From a virus, in IMG/VR virus record IMGVR_UViG_3300031669_000174, positions 1 through 29,515 of that record: DNA of 29,515 nucleotides; one strand, given 5' to 3'. The translations under genes and the position numbers were made by a program. Positions 17,284 to 24,640 of this stretch are shown piece by piece (position 1 is the stretch's first letter; each line of letters begins with the position of its first letter). Under the pieces are notes generated by a model, which ran no database searches, was not told the origin of the DNA, and worked only from the letters and a program-made list of their open reading frames with translations.

Positions 17284-17544
17284 TTACTGCTTCCAGTTCT
17301 TGGCCTTGGTGTTCTTCTGCTCAGAGGCCGCCAACTCACTGAGGGTGGTCGGTTCCTGAACCTTGCTCACTGGTTCATCAGGTGGCACCTCGTGGGCGCG
17401 CGCCCAGTTGAGGGTCTTGTCCGCCAGACTTTCGACCACGTGCAGGATGTCACCGCGCATGCGCATGCCGCCGTCATGGAAACAGGTTCGCAGCACCCGC
17501 ACCTCGACAAGTGCCTCTTCTTTGATGTCATTGAGCTTTGTCAT
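17284..17544 (-). CDS. Hypothetical protein between the capsid and connector modules
   Basis: An 86-residue polar protein (MTKLNDIKEEALVEVRVLR...) that I do not recognise. The first half is predicted alpha/beta with a FHDGGMRMRGDILHV segment; a MRxGDxV-like pattern of this kind is seen in small phage proteins of unknown role. The second half is Pro/Glu/Lys-rich and probably disordered. The ATG at 17544 is preceded by AAGGAGACACGAC, a good ribosome binding site. The upstream alternative start (17571) would run into the 17567-17643 hairpin and is unlikely. It lies just 12 bases before the adaptor gene and just after the branched RNA element, so its expression may depend on how that element is processed. 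Confidence 0.6.
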   Translation of the reverse strand: MTKLNDIKEEALVEVRVLRTCFHDGGMRMRGDILHVVESLADKTLNWARAHEVPPDEPVSKVQEPTTLSELAASEQKNTKAKNWKQ

Positions 17545-17566
17545 GTCGTGTCTCCTTGAAAGACCG

Positions 17567-17643
17567 ACCACCCTCGTTTCAGGTCAGGATCGGGCTTAGC
17601 CCGTCGACCTCAGTCGGCTTGTGGGATCCGAAACGAGGGTGGT
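17567..17643 (-). promoter_or_regulatory. Large branched hairpin (14-bp perfect outer stem) between capsid-cement and connector genes
   Basis: The perfect inverted repeat ACCACCCTCGTTTC (17567-17580) and GAAACGAGGGTGGT (17630-17643) encloses 49 bases. Inside, GGATC (17587-17591) can pair with GATCC (17625-17629), CGGGC-TTA-GCCCG (17591-17603) forms a hairpin, and CGAC-CTCA-GTCG (17605-17616) forms another. An alternative pairing AGGTC (17581-17585) with GACCT (17606-17610) is possible. In the late transcript it follows the cement stop codon and ends about 22 bases before the next ATG. There is no run of U after the stem, so it is not a standard intrinsic terminator. It could be an RNase III processing or attenuation site separating highly expressed capsid genes from low-copy connector genes. 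Confidence 0.8.
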
Positions 17644-17662
17644 GTAGTCATGGTTCAGTCGC

Positions 17663-18106
17663 CTAGATCAGCGCGGCGGTGGCGGTCCACTGGTTGGGAT
17701 CGTTGGTCAGGAAGCAGTCCAACGAACCACCGGTGATGGCGGCACCGATGGTGTGCTGGATAACGCCGAGGAACTGCTCATAGGTAGCCTGAGGGAGCTG
17801 CACGGCGCAGATCCGCGTGCCGGCCTTCGCGTTGGCGAGGGCGATGGTCTGGCTGATGAAGAGCGTGGTCTGGCTACCATCAACCGCGATGGCGGCCTGG
17901 CTGTCACTAGCGAGCTCGATGCTGATGGAGCTGCCCGCGCCCGTAAGGTCCGCCTTGATGACCGCCACGAAGTAGATGTCGCTGTCGTTACCGGGGTAGT
18001 CCTTCGTGGTGCGAAGGTCGATAACGTCACCAATGAGGTAGAGACCGGCGCCACCACCGTTGGGGGTGACGCCAGCGCAGAAGTTTCCGAGCTTGTCGAG
18101 GATCAT
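17663..18106 (-). CDS. Capsid cement/decoration protein, Bbp16 family
   Basis: A 147-residue protein beginning MILDKLGNFC, with the order GLYLIGDVIDL, DIYFVAVIKADLTGAGSSISIELASDSQ, TLFISQTIALANAKAGTRICAVQLP and CFLTNDPNQW. This matches the Bbp16-type cement proteins of BPP-1-like phages, beta-barrel dimers that sit on the outside of the capsid and lock capsid subunits together. It follows the major capsid gene by 12 bases with a strong AAGGAGAGG ribosome binding site, the same gene order as in BPP-1. The length is typical. No membrane or catalytic features are expected or seen. Confidence 0.87.
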   Translation of the reverse strand: MILDKLGNFCAGVTPNGGGAGLYLIGDVIDLRTTKDYPGNDSDIYFVAVIKADLTGAGSSISIELASDSQAAIAVDGSQTTLFISQTIALANAKAGTRICAVQLPQATYEQFLGVIQHTIGAAITGGSLDCFLTNDPNQWTATAALI

Positions 18107-18118
18107 GTTGGCCTCTCC

Positions 18119-19120
18119 TTAGTTCAGGCTGGTTTCGGTGGAGAGGAGGGCATCCGTGCGAAGCACGGGAATGCCATCGAACATGGTGACATGCTTGCCA
18201 CCAACGGTCTCCTCAGTGAGGTTGTAGGCGACCTTCTTCAACTTCTGAAGTCGCAGGAAGGTGAGGGCCTTGCGGTTCATGCAGAACACAGGGCGGCAGG
18301 CGCCCAGGTTGGGGATGAGTTCCTCGGCCTGCACCATGAGGTTGACGAGGTCCGCGCCGGTGCTGAGGTCAGCGGTCAGGAGCGAACTGTCGATCGAGTG
18401 GATGCGGACGTTGTAGCGCCAGTCCTGCACGGTGAGACCAAGGTCCCAACGGTAGTGGCTGAGGTAACCTTCCATGAAACCGGTGCCACCATTGAAGTTC
18501 TGCAGGGTCATCTGGCCCTTGTCCTCAACCTGCAGACCAGCCTGGCTGCCCTTGGGGTAGATGCCGTAGGTCTTGTCAGGCGCGAAACCGAGTAGCCAGA
18601 TCGACATGCAGTCCGTCTGACCGTTGAGACCACCACCGTCGAGAAGGTTCTCAGCATTGGGGGCAGTCTTGCTGTTGTAGCGAGGTGTGAACCCCGTGAA
18701 ACTTTCGGGCACAAGGTTCTCATTGCCGTAGAACAGGGTGCTCACGGCCTTCTGACCCATGGCCTCGATGAACGCCTTATCCTCAGAGAGGCGGAAGGCG
18801 GCGGTGTTTCCGTTCAAGTCGGCCAAGGCCTTGTCGATGGCGGCATAGGCTTCAAGCATACCGCAGGAGTCGATCACAGGGATCGTCTCGCTCTTGTCCG
18901 ACGCGACGACGCCGTAGAGCTTGCGGAAGTTGACCGTGGGCAGGTAGGTGCGGACGATGGACTTGTGGCCGGTAGGCAGGTTACCCTGGACATAGGCCAT
19001 GTAGTCGAGGACCGGGTTGACCCCGTTGAGGATCTCAGCGACGACGCCGATTCGACCGTCACCTCCGGTCCGTTTGGCCACGTCGAGAAGCGTGGGGAAG
19101 TTGTTGGTAAGGGTTGCCAT
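18119..19120 (-). CDS. Major capsid protein, BPP-1 (Bbp17) type
   Basis: A 333-residue HK97-fold-type capsid protein. The recognised pattern is: TNNFPTLLDVAKRTGGDGRIGVVAEILN at the N-terminus, YVQGNLPTGHKSIVRTYLPTVNFRKLYGVV, an ID..GMLEAYAAIDKALADLNG segment, FRLSEDKAFIEAM, TLFYGNENLVPESFTGFTPRYN around 130-150, and DWRYNVRIHSIDSS around 245. This is the capsid family of BPP-1-like podoviruses. The ribosome binding site AAGGAG lies about 9 bases before the ATG. It follows the scaffold gene by 12 bases and precedes the cement gene, giving the standard scaffold-capsid-cement order. No capsid maturation protease gene was recognised nearby, as expected for this lineage. Confidence 0.92.
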   Translation of the reverse strand: MATLTNNFPTLLDVAKRTGGDGRIGVVAEILNGVNPVLDYMAYVQGNLPTGHKSIVRTYLPTVNFRKLYGVVASDKSETIPVIDSCGMLEAYAAIDKALADLNGNTAAFRLSEDKAFIEAMGQKAVSTLFYGNENLVPESFTGFTPRYNSKTAPNAENLLDGGGLNGQTDCMSIWLLGFAPDKTYGIYPKGSQAGLQVEDKGQMTLQNFNGGTGFMEGYLSHYRWDLGLTVQDWRYNVRIHSIDSSLLTADLSTGADLVNLMVQAEELIPNLGACRPVFCMNRKALTFLRLQKLKKVAYNLTEETVGGKHVTMFDGIPVLRTDALLSTETSLN

Positions 19121-19132
19121 GATGATGGCTCC

Positions 19133-19789
19133 TTAGGACTTGTTCATGTTGGGGAACAGGACGGAAGCATGATCAGTCTCACTGATCGGTCCGCCTGCCA
19201 CAGGGGTGTCTTCTTGACCGGCCTTCCCAAGCTTGGCGAAGGTGCGGAGAAACTCAGGATGGTTGCCCAATCCCGTCAACTCCACGAAGGCTTTGAACTC
19301 AGGCGTGGACCACTTGGCGAACCCGGCCTGAGCCAGTTTCTGCGTCGCTTCCCACTGCTTGCCACCGATCTCCTTGTCAGTCTTCGATGCCTCGAGCCAC
19401 GCCTCGGTCTGCTTAGCAGCCGCGGCTTGGTTCATGGCGACCTGGGCGTCGGCCAGCTTCTGAGCACCTTCATTCGTGATGCCTAACTCCTTGAGGACAG
19501 GACTGATCGCGGCCAACGCATCGGCATCAATCGTCACACCCTCAGGAGCCTTGATGTCGTAGGTCTCAGGCACCACGGATTTCGCATCCGACTTGGTCTG
19601 CTCGTCGCCCTTGGTTTCTTCAACCTTCGCACCCGTGTCATCAACGAGTTTGTCTTCGACCTTCACCTCGTCAGTCTTGACCGTGGTTTCTGGCGTCTTC
19701 CCCTGGTCGGGAAAGAGCGATGCGGCCTGGTCGGTCGCGGTGTCACCGGTAGTTTGTGTGTTCCCGGTGGTGGTTGTTTCGTCAGCCAT
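19133..19789 (-). CDS. Scaffolding protein
   Basis: A 218-residue, highly acidic, low-complexity protein. The first 75 residues are Thr/Asp/Glu/Lys-rich (MADETTTTGNTQTTGD..., VKTDEVKVEDKLVDD) and probably disordered. The second half is helical (LAAISPVLKELGITNEGAQKLADAQVAMNQAAAA), with a KEIGGKQWEATQKLAQAGFAKW motif and a short C-terminal tail. This composition, and the position directly before the major capsid gene, are typical of podovirus scaffolds, which nucleate procapsid assembly and then leave. The right start is the ATG at 19789, overlapping the Bbp19-like stop by eight bases (ATGGCTGA). A longer upstream reading frame is shadow sequence. Confidence 0.87.
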   Translation of the reverse strand: MADETTTTGNTQTTGDTATDQAASLFPDQGKTPETTVKTDEVKVEDKLVDDTGAKVEETKGDEQTKSDAKSVVPETYDIKAPEGVTIDADALAAISPVLKELGITNEGAQKLADAQVAMNQAAAAKQTEAWLEASKTDKEIGGKQWEATQKLAQAGFAKWSTPEFKAFVELTGLGNHPEFLRTFAKLGKAGQEDTPVAGGPISETDHASVLFPNMNKS

Positions 19790-20150
19790 TGGCTGCCTCC
19801 TTGTTGGAAAGGTCCTCAAGTTGCATTTGGGCGTAAGCCTTTGGATCAGCGAAGGCAATCTCCTCGATGATCCTGTTACCAATGGCGGCCTCACCCGTCA
19901 GTCGCGCCATGGTCAGAGCGTTCGTGTTGAACGGATCCTGGTGGGTGCGGCACATCCCAATCAGGCGGTAAAGCAACCTGCGTCCTTCAGGCAGGGCAAG
20001 GACGGCCAGCATGTCATTGTTGGTGCGCTGCTGCTCGGTGAGACCCTGGGTCTTGCGCTGCTTCACCGACTTAACATCACCAGCATCGAATTTGCTAGGT
20101 TCCACCGGTGGGGCGGGCATCCTCAGGACGACCTCAACCTTGCCGCTCAT
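19782..20150 (-). CDS. Bbp19-like phage protein
   Basis: A 122-residue protein whose C-terminal 70 residues show the Bbp19-like pattern: LALPEGRRLLYRLIGMCRTHQDPF, then a TGEAAIGNRIIEEI..ADPKAYAQMQLE ending. This small domain is encoded next to portal and scaffold genes in BPP-1-like phages; its function is not established in the work I know. The N-terminal 50 residues are polar and Lys/Gln-rich. It overlaps the upstream membrane coiled-coil gene by four bases (ATGA) and the scaffold gene by eight, which implies coupled translation within the head module. Confidence 0.8.
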   Translation of the reverse strand: MSGKVEVVLRMPAPPVEPSKFDAGDVKSVKQRKTQGLTEQQRTNNDMLAVLALPEGRRLLYRLIGMCRTHQDPFNTNALTMARLTGEAAIGNRIIEEIAFADPKAYAQMQLEDLSNKEAANG

Positions 20151-20500
20151 CGCTTCTGCCCCCGCTCCAAGATCCGCGTGACCTTGTCGTCCAGGTTGTC
20201 AAGCTTGCGGTTGACTAACCCCATGCTGGAACGGGCGTCGACGTCCTGGCGCTCATTGATCATCTTCTCCTGCTTGACCGCCTCGTCCACGGAGCTGATC
20301 TTCAGGTCCTGCGTATTGAGGCGCCCAAGCAACCACATCAACGCGGAGATGAGCATCCCGAGCATGATCAACAGGTTGCCCAGGTCGATGCTTTTGTTGA
20401 CGTGCCAGCGTCGACGGTTGCCATGTAGCATGCTACTGAACGCGTCATCATATCCATCATAGTCCTCAGGAATGATAGGAGTGTTTCCACCTGGCGTCAT
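20147..20500 (-). CDS. Membrane-anchored coiled-coil protein in the head module
   Basis: A 117-residue protein with one predicted transmembrane helix (about residues 38-59, IDLGNLLIMLGMLISALMWLLG), preceded by a basic RRRWHVNK flank and followed by a polar helical, coiled-coil-like tail (SVDEAVKQEKMINERQDVDARSSMGLVNRKLDNLDDKVTRILERG). The N-terminal 30 residues are acidic. I do not recognise a named family. The architecture resembles holin-like, inner-membrane spanin-like or superinfection-exclusion proteins, but it lies between portal and Bbp19-like genes, so an ejection-related or minor virion role is also possible. It overlaps both neighbours by four bases (ATGA). Confidence 0.7.
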   Translation of the reverse strand: MTPGGNTPIIPEDYDGYDDAFSSMLHGNRRRWHVNKSIDLGNLLIMLGMLISALMWLLGRLNTQDLKISSVDEAVKQEKMINERQDVDARSSMGLVNRKLDNLDDKVTRILERGQKR

Positions 20501-22224
20501 GCGCCACCTCCAGGAGCTGCCTGCTGTGGGGTCTGCATCCGGCCGAGCAGCTGTGCCAGCGCATTGTTGTCAGAGACGTTGGACTGGCTGAGGGTCTTGG
20601 CGGTGTTGGCGGCGGATGCGGCTTGTTGTGAGGCAGCTTCAGCCTGTGCCTGTTGGGCGCGCGCGGCACGGATCTGATCACGAACCGCTTCATCATTAAA
20701 GAGTTCAGGTGGTGTGCCGTTCATGTCTGAGTAGACGGTGATGACGTTGTCCGCATTGAAGTTGTCACGAATCTCAGGAAACTCCTGCATAAGACCACCC
20801 GCGAAGGTCATGGTCCGTTCGATACTGTTGATCCCGATCGCCTTCATCGCCTGGCTCATGGGGCTGATGTATTCGATCATCAGGTTCTTGCCAACGAGTT
20901 CCGGTGGAGGCGGCGGGATGATGGGTGATCCGTTGAGCCTGCCCTCCCAATACGGACGACTCTTGTCGGTCACGATCTGCGTGTATCGCCCGACGATCGG
21001 GTCAAGCGCCTCGTCGTTGAGTCGCAGGTAGGCGGGCCCAAGTGCCAGCAGTTTTTCTTCCTGCCTCGCCATGATCTCCGTGGCGGTTGCTTCGCGGTCG
21101 AGACTGGACACGAGCAAGAACAGATCCTTGTAGAAGGCACTGTCAATGCGACCCTGAACCTCGCGGATGTCCTCAAGCAGATACTGCATTCCACCAAGTT
21201 GGGTCTGGTAGGTCGTCTGGATCCCCTGTTGTCCAGTCATCACGTCGATGTAGGTGACACCGCCAGGCAGGTTGGAAACACCGGTGCCCTTCTTCTCAAG
21301 TGAGGTAGGTGCTGAGGTGGGCGGGTTCACGTGTTTGTCAATGACTGTGACCTTGCGACGCTGCTCAAGTTGCAGAGCCATGATGTCACCAAGCGCCACC
21401 ATGCCTGGGCAGTTGGAACCGTAGCTGTCCTCACCCGTGACCTCCCATCGAGGCGCGATGAGCGGATTGCTGTCGAACCCAGCCTTGCGAAGATACTTGT
21501 CCGGTTCGCTACCCTGCTCGTAATAAATCGAGCGCATGGGTTTCTTGGTGATGGATCCAGGTTGGTAGTCGGGGTTGGGTTCCATCACGCGGACAACCGT
21601 GTGCCATTGGTCGTAGGCGCCGGTGTCATACTGACCACGCACCTCGAGGCTGCATTGGTTGTAGCCAAACATCCCAACCAACTGGCTCGTGGTCATCTGA
21701 AAGTTGCGGTAGATTGAGTCCACCATCAACCGACCACTGAGACCCAGGTAGTAGCTGCCAACCGGGTAGTGGTAGCAACGTGCGGTAGTCTGGTCGTCCT
21801 TAAAGATCTCGAAGGCAGAGGTGGCGAACCCACTGATGTCCTGGTAGACCATGGGCAGAACCGTGTAGAGGTTCGACTTAAGCATCACACCCGAGACCGC
21901 CTTGCGCACGGTGTCGAGGTAGGCACGCGTTTTGTGCCACTTGTTCAGGTCAGGATCCTCAGTCTTGTATTGGAACCACGGCTTCGTAGGGTTGGTCGCA
22001 GATGACATGAACCCAGCACTGAGCACGCGACTCGCGAGGGTAGCGGTACAGTCGTTGATCTTTGGATTCCGCTTGTTGCCTTGGTTGCGGTCAAAAACGA
22101 GGAACCGTGAAGCACGCGGCAATAGGTAGTCAGCAATGTCCATGTAATGACGCTGCCAAGTAGAGAACTCGGTCTTGAACGCGCTCAGTCGCTGGTTGTA
22201 GTGGTCACGCTCAGACATCGCCAT
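20497..22224 (-). CDS. Portal protein (T7-type head-tail connector)
   Basis: A 575-residue protein of the podovirus head-tail connector family. Recognisable pieces are MSERDHYNQRLSAFKTEFSTW..HYMDIADYLLPRASRF at the N-terminus, RVLSAGFMSSATNPTKPWF near 70, FATSAFEIFKDD near 130, PVGSYYLGL and NCPGMVALGDIMALQ, and TATEIMARQEEKLLALGPAYLRL around 385-405. The last 60 residues are Ala/Gln-rich. Twelve copies would form the portal ring for genome packaging and ejection. The true start is the ATG at 22224, preceded by GGGGGCC; a second ATG two codons later is possible, and the longer upstream frame overlaps the preceding small gene and is rejected. The length is close to T7 gp8 (536 residues). Confidence 0.92.
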   Translation of the reverse strand: MAMSERDHYNQRLSAFKTEFSTWQRHYMDIADYLLPRASRFLVFDRNQGNKRNPKINDCTATLASRVLSAGFMSSATNPTKPWFQYKTEDPDLNKWHKTRAYLDTVRKAVSGVMLKSNLYTVLPMVYQDISGFATSAFEIFKDDQTTARCYHYPVGSYYLGLSGRLMVDSIYRNFQMTTSQLVGMFGYNQCSLEVRGQYDTGAYDQWHTVVRVMEPNPDYQPGSITKKPMRSIYYEQGSEPDKYLRKAGFDSNPLIAPRWEVTGEDSYGSNCPGMVALGDIMALQLEQRRKVTVIDKHVNPPTSAPTSLEKKGTGVSNLPGGVTYIDVMTGQQGIQTTYQTQLGGMQYLLEDIREVQGRIDSAFYKDLFLLVSSLDREATATEIMARQEEKLLALGPAYLRLNDEALDPIVGRYTQIVTDKSRPYWEGRLNGSPIIPPPPPELVGKNLMIEYISPMSQAMKAIGINSIERTMTFAGGLMQEFPEIRDNFNADNVITVYSDMNGTPPELFNDEAVRDQIRAARAQQAQAEAASQQAASAANTAKTLSQSNVSDNNALAQLLGRMQTPQQAAPGGGA

Positions 22225-22225
22225 G

Positions 22226-22423
22226 TCAGGCCCCCAACACGGTCTTAGGTGCCGTGGATGAAGCAGCGTTGAACCCACCGGCTAGGATGGTCGACTGGCG
22301 ACCACCCATTGCAGCACGACGCTGCCGGTCACGATCGATGGCGGCCACAACCGCCGGGTCTGATGGGGTCGCCGCTGCAGGTGGCGGTGTGGCAGATGGG
22401 ATGCTCGGTCCACCAAGGCACAT
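22226..22423 (-). CDS. Small conserved phage protein between terminase and portal
   Basis: A 65-residue protein: MCLGGPS at the start, a Pro/Ala-rich linker, an alpha-helical DPAVVAAIDRDRQRRAAMGGRQSTILAGG, and a C-terminal PKTVLGA. I recall the same pattern (MCxGG..., RQ.R....G..STILTGG, KTLLG) in small proteins next to the portal gene of other podoviruses; no function is assigned to them. It starts two bases after the large terminase stop, with its ribosome binding site (AAGGAG) embedded in the terminase C-terminal codons, and stops one base before the portal ATG. The conserved Cys2 is notable but there is no lipoprotein signal peptide. Confidence 0.75.
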   Translation of the reverse strand: MCLGGPSIPSATPPPAAATPSDPAVVAAIDRDRQRRAAMGGRQSTILAGGFNAASSTAPKTVLGA

Positions 22424-22425
22424 GG

Positions 22426-23913
22426 TTACTCCTTCATCGCGAATGGATCGTAGGCGCCAGAATCCTGGTGCTTAGTTTGAACAGGAAAACCGAAGTCATC
22501 ACGCCTGCCTGGTGCTACGGGAAAGGCGAACGTAAGGGCGACGGCGTCAGCACGGTCAGGTGAGCGACCGAGTTCTTCACGCACCTCCTCCTTCTCGTTG
22601 ATCTTGAGCTTGTCCCCGTTGTAGCTGTAGGTGATGGCGAGTAGTTCGTCGCGCAGCATGGTCTCGCCCTTGGGGATCGAGCCGCCCGCCTTCACCCACT
22701 TCGCCATCTCAAAGATCATCTCAGAGCGCTTGTTGAAGTAGTGATGGTCGTTGCTGCGGCCGGAGAAGTAGACCTCTGTGCATTGACGATTCATTGTGGT
22801 GCGCAGGCAATCGACCACGCCTGCGCCGTATCCACCCGTCGCATCCACGAACGTGGCGTCATCTTGGGCGGCATCCTGCTCCTGCGCCACCTGCTGGGCG
22901 ACAAGCACAGAGTCTGGGATGTGCATAGGTTTCAATGGGAAGAGCACATTCCCATGCCGATGCGCGATGACGGAGTCGTCCAGTCCTTGGCGCGCCACAT
23001 CCACACCAAGGATCTTGGCGGCGAACTCGAACTGCCCCTTCTTGTAGACCCGCGCCATTGCGGCATCGACCTCAGCAGCGGTGAGCAACGCGTTCACGTC
23101 TGCGGATGGGAACTGACCAAGCACGCGGATCTTAGCGAAGTCAGACTCAATCCCATAGTCGTCAAGCCACGCCTGCAGCTGCGTCTTGTTCGTCATGCGC
23201 GCCGTGCGGCTATCGATCTGCCTGGTATTCCACCGGTGCTTGAAGCGGCCAAAACATTCGCGGAAGCGACCGCGGCTTCTGGTGGGGTTGCCGAACGCGC
23301 ACCAGATAATCTGCGTGCCCTCATCAGTCAGGGCGCCCTCAGCAACCTCCCAGATGCCATCAGGAATGGCCGAAGCTTCGTCGAAGACAAGCAAGACACG
23401 CTTGCCTTTGTTGTGGAGTCCTGCGAACGCCTCAGTGTTGCGCTCAGACCAAGGCACCATGTCCACGCGCCAGGTCTTGTCATGGTCCTTGGTGGTGCTG
23501 AACAAGGCCGTGGCGGTGAACTCGAACCAATGGCGGTTGATGGCGAGGCGATGCCACTTGGCAAGTTCTGACCAGGTCTTTGTTTTCAACTGGGTCTCAG
23601 TGTTCGCGGTGACGATGCCCTTGGTATCCTCCATCGTAGACATTGCCCAATAGATGATCCACGCCACCAAAGCAGATTTGCCAATGCCGTGACCCGATGC
23701 CACCGCCTCCTGAATCGCCTCGGTGGGGGTGAGCAGCCCCATCTTGATGTCATTGAGAATATCGCGCTGCCAGTCGTCGGGTCCGTCAGGGAACTTCTCG
23801 AGTTCTCCATTCTCGCCCCATGGGAATGCCAACAGCACGAAGGCGAGCGGATCGGCCCGGCAGTCCATCACCAGGTCAATGAGCTCCTCTTCAAGCTGCA
23901 GGTAGTCAGTCAT
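22426..23913 (-). CDS. terL: Terminase large subunit (packaging ATPase-nuclease)
   Basis: A 495-residue two-domain motor. The ATPase domain has Walker A SGHGIGKS (73-80, Lys79) and Walker B VLLVFDEAS (Asp178, Glu179), with a GNP coupling-like motif at 208-210. The RNase H-like nuclease domain has its first acidic residue at GVDVARQG (Asp305), a second at VDATGGYGAGVVD (357-368), and the C-terminal SPDRADAVAL motif (Asp453/Asp456). All key residues are present, so it should be active. TerL packages DNA into the procapsid and cuts the concatemer. It is somewhat shorter than T7 gp19 (586 residues). Its ATG overlaps the small terminase stop by four bases. Confidence 0.96.
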   Translation of the reverse strand: MTDYLQLEEELIDLVMDCRADPLAFVLLAFPWGENGELEKFPDGPDDWQRDILNDIKMGLLTPTEAIQEAVASGHGIGKSALVAWIIYWAMSTMEDTKGIVTANTETQLKTKTWSELAKWHRLAINRHWFEFTATALFSTTKDHDKTWRVDMVPWSERNTEAFAGLHNKGKRVLLVFDEASAIPDGIWEVAEGALTDEGTQIIWCAFGNPTRSRGRFRECFGRFKHRWNTRQIDSRTARMTNKTQLQAWLDDYGIESDFAKIRVLGQFPSADVNALLTAAEVDAAMARVYKKGQFEFAAKILGVDVARQGLDDSVIAHRHGNVLFPLKPMHIPDSVLVAQQVAQEQDAAQDDATFVDATGGYGAGVVDCLRTTMNRQCTEVYFSGRSNDHHYFNKRSEMIFEMAKWVKAGGSIPKGETMLRDELLAITYSYNGDKLKINEKEEVREELGRSPDRADAVALTFAFPVAPGRRDDFGFPVQTKHQDSGAYDPFAMKE

Positions 23914-24446
23914 GATTGATCCTCGTCCTTCCGCTTACGCGCCTTAGCGAGGCGGTCAGCAAGATCGAGGTTCATGTTCATGTTGATGTTCTCAGTGCGC
24001 TGCCGATATTTGTCAGGGCAGTTAGCAGAAAGCAGGAAGGCAATGAGCGTGTTGCTATACACGCGCTTGGTGCCAACGAGCGCACCACCCTGGTAGATAG
24101 GTTCGTCGACTCCCTGGTGGGCGCGTCTGTGTGCCTCAGCCTCAAGCGCCTCGATGCCACACTTCATGGCCTCCTCATTGGCGGCCTTGTAGACGGGATC
24201 GAAGTGGCGGCGGTCGTAGTCTGATTTGATACTGATGCCGGACTTTTCACAAGCCATGACGCGGTTGGCGTGGTGGGTGAGTTCCTCAAGCAGGATTCCC
24301 CACCGCTCTTCGCTGATCTTGGGTTGAATGTAGCTTCCCTTCGCAGGACCTCGTTTGCCGGGATCAGACGTAACCTTCTGCGCGTGTCCCCGTCGCTTTG
24401 GCGGCAGCGCAACGGGCTCAGTTTTCTTCGGTGGTTTAGGGCTCAT
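23910..24446 (-). CDS. terS: Terminase small subunit
   Basis: A 178-residue protein. The basic Pro/Lys-rich N-terminus (about 1-45) is followed by a helix-turn-helix-like region (LLEELTHHANRVMACEKSGISIKSDYDRRH) and the typical small-terminase oligomerisation region EALEAEAHRRAHQGVDEPIY, then GGALVGTKRVYSNTLIAFLLSANCPDKYRQR. It ends in a charged helix. It recognises packaging DNA and loads the large subunit. It is the first gene of the leftward late operon, so its upstream region (24447 onward) should hold the late promoter. The start ATG is preceded by GAGG about 8 bases upstream; the next gene overlaps by ATGA. Confidence 0.9.
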   Translation of the reverse strand: MSPKPPKKTEPVALPPKRRGHAQKVTSDPGKRGPAKGSYIQPKISEERWGILLEELTHHANRVMACEKSGISIKSDYDRRHFDPVYKAANEEAMKCGIEALEAEAHRRAHQGVDEPIYQGGALVGTKRVYSNTLIAFLLSANCPDKYRQRTENINMNMNLDLADRLAKARKRKDEDQS

Positions 24447-24575
24447 GGTAATACCTCGTTATCACTTAATTCTATGTCGCGCCTACACCAAATGACCACG
24501 CGTGTAAACACCTTTGTGAGCTTAGCACAATGTTGTAGAGTCACCTAGAACGTGGTCCTTGCACGCTTTGATGGG

Positions 24576-24587
24576 TGTGCATGCACA
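24576..24587. repeat. 12-bp perfect palindrome TGTGCATGCACA (double octamer site)
   Basis: TGTGCATGCACA is fully self-complementary and contains the octamer TGTGCATG on both strands, overlapping. A further single copy (TGTGCATG, followed by CG) lies at 24626-24633, and a one-mismatch reverse copy (TATGCACA) at 24675-24682. It looks like a binding site for a dimeric protein. Confidence 0.75.
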
Positions 24588-24640
24588 ACTTGGGTCATCT
24601 ACAAGCACATATCCAAAACGATGCTGTGCATGCGTAAGTA

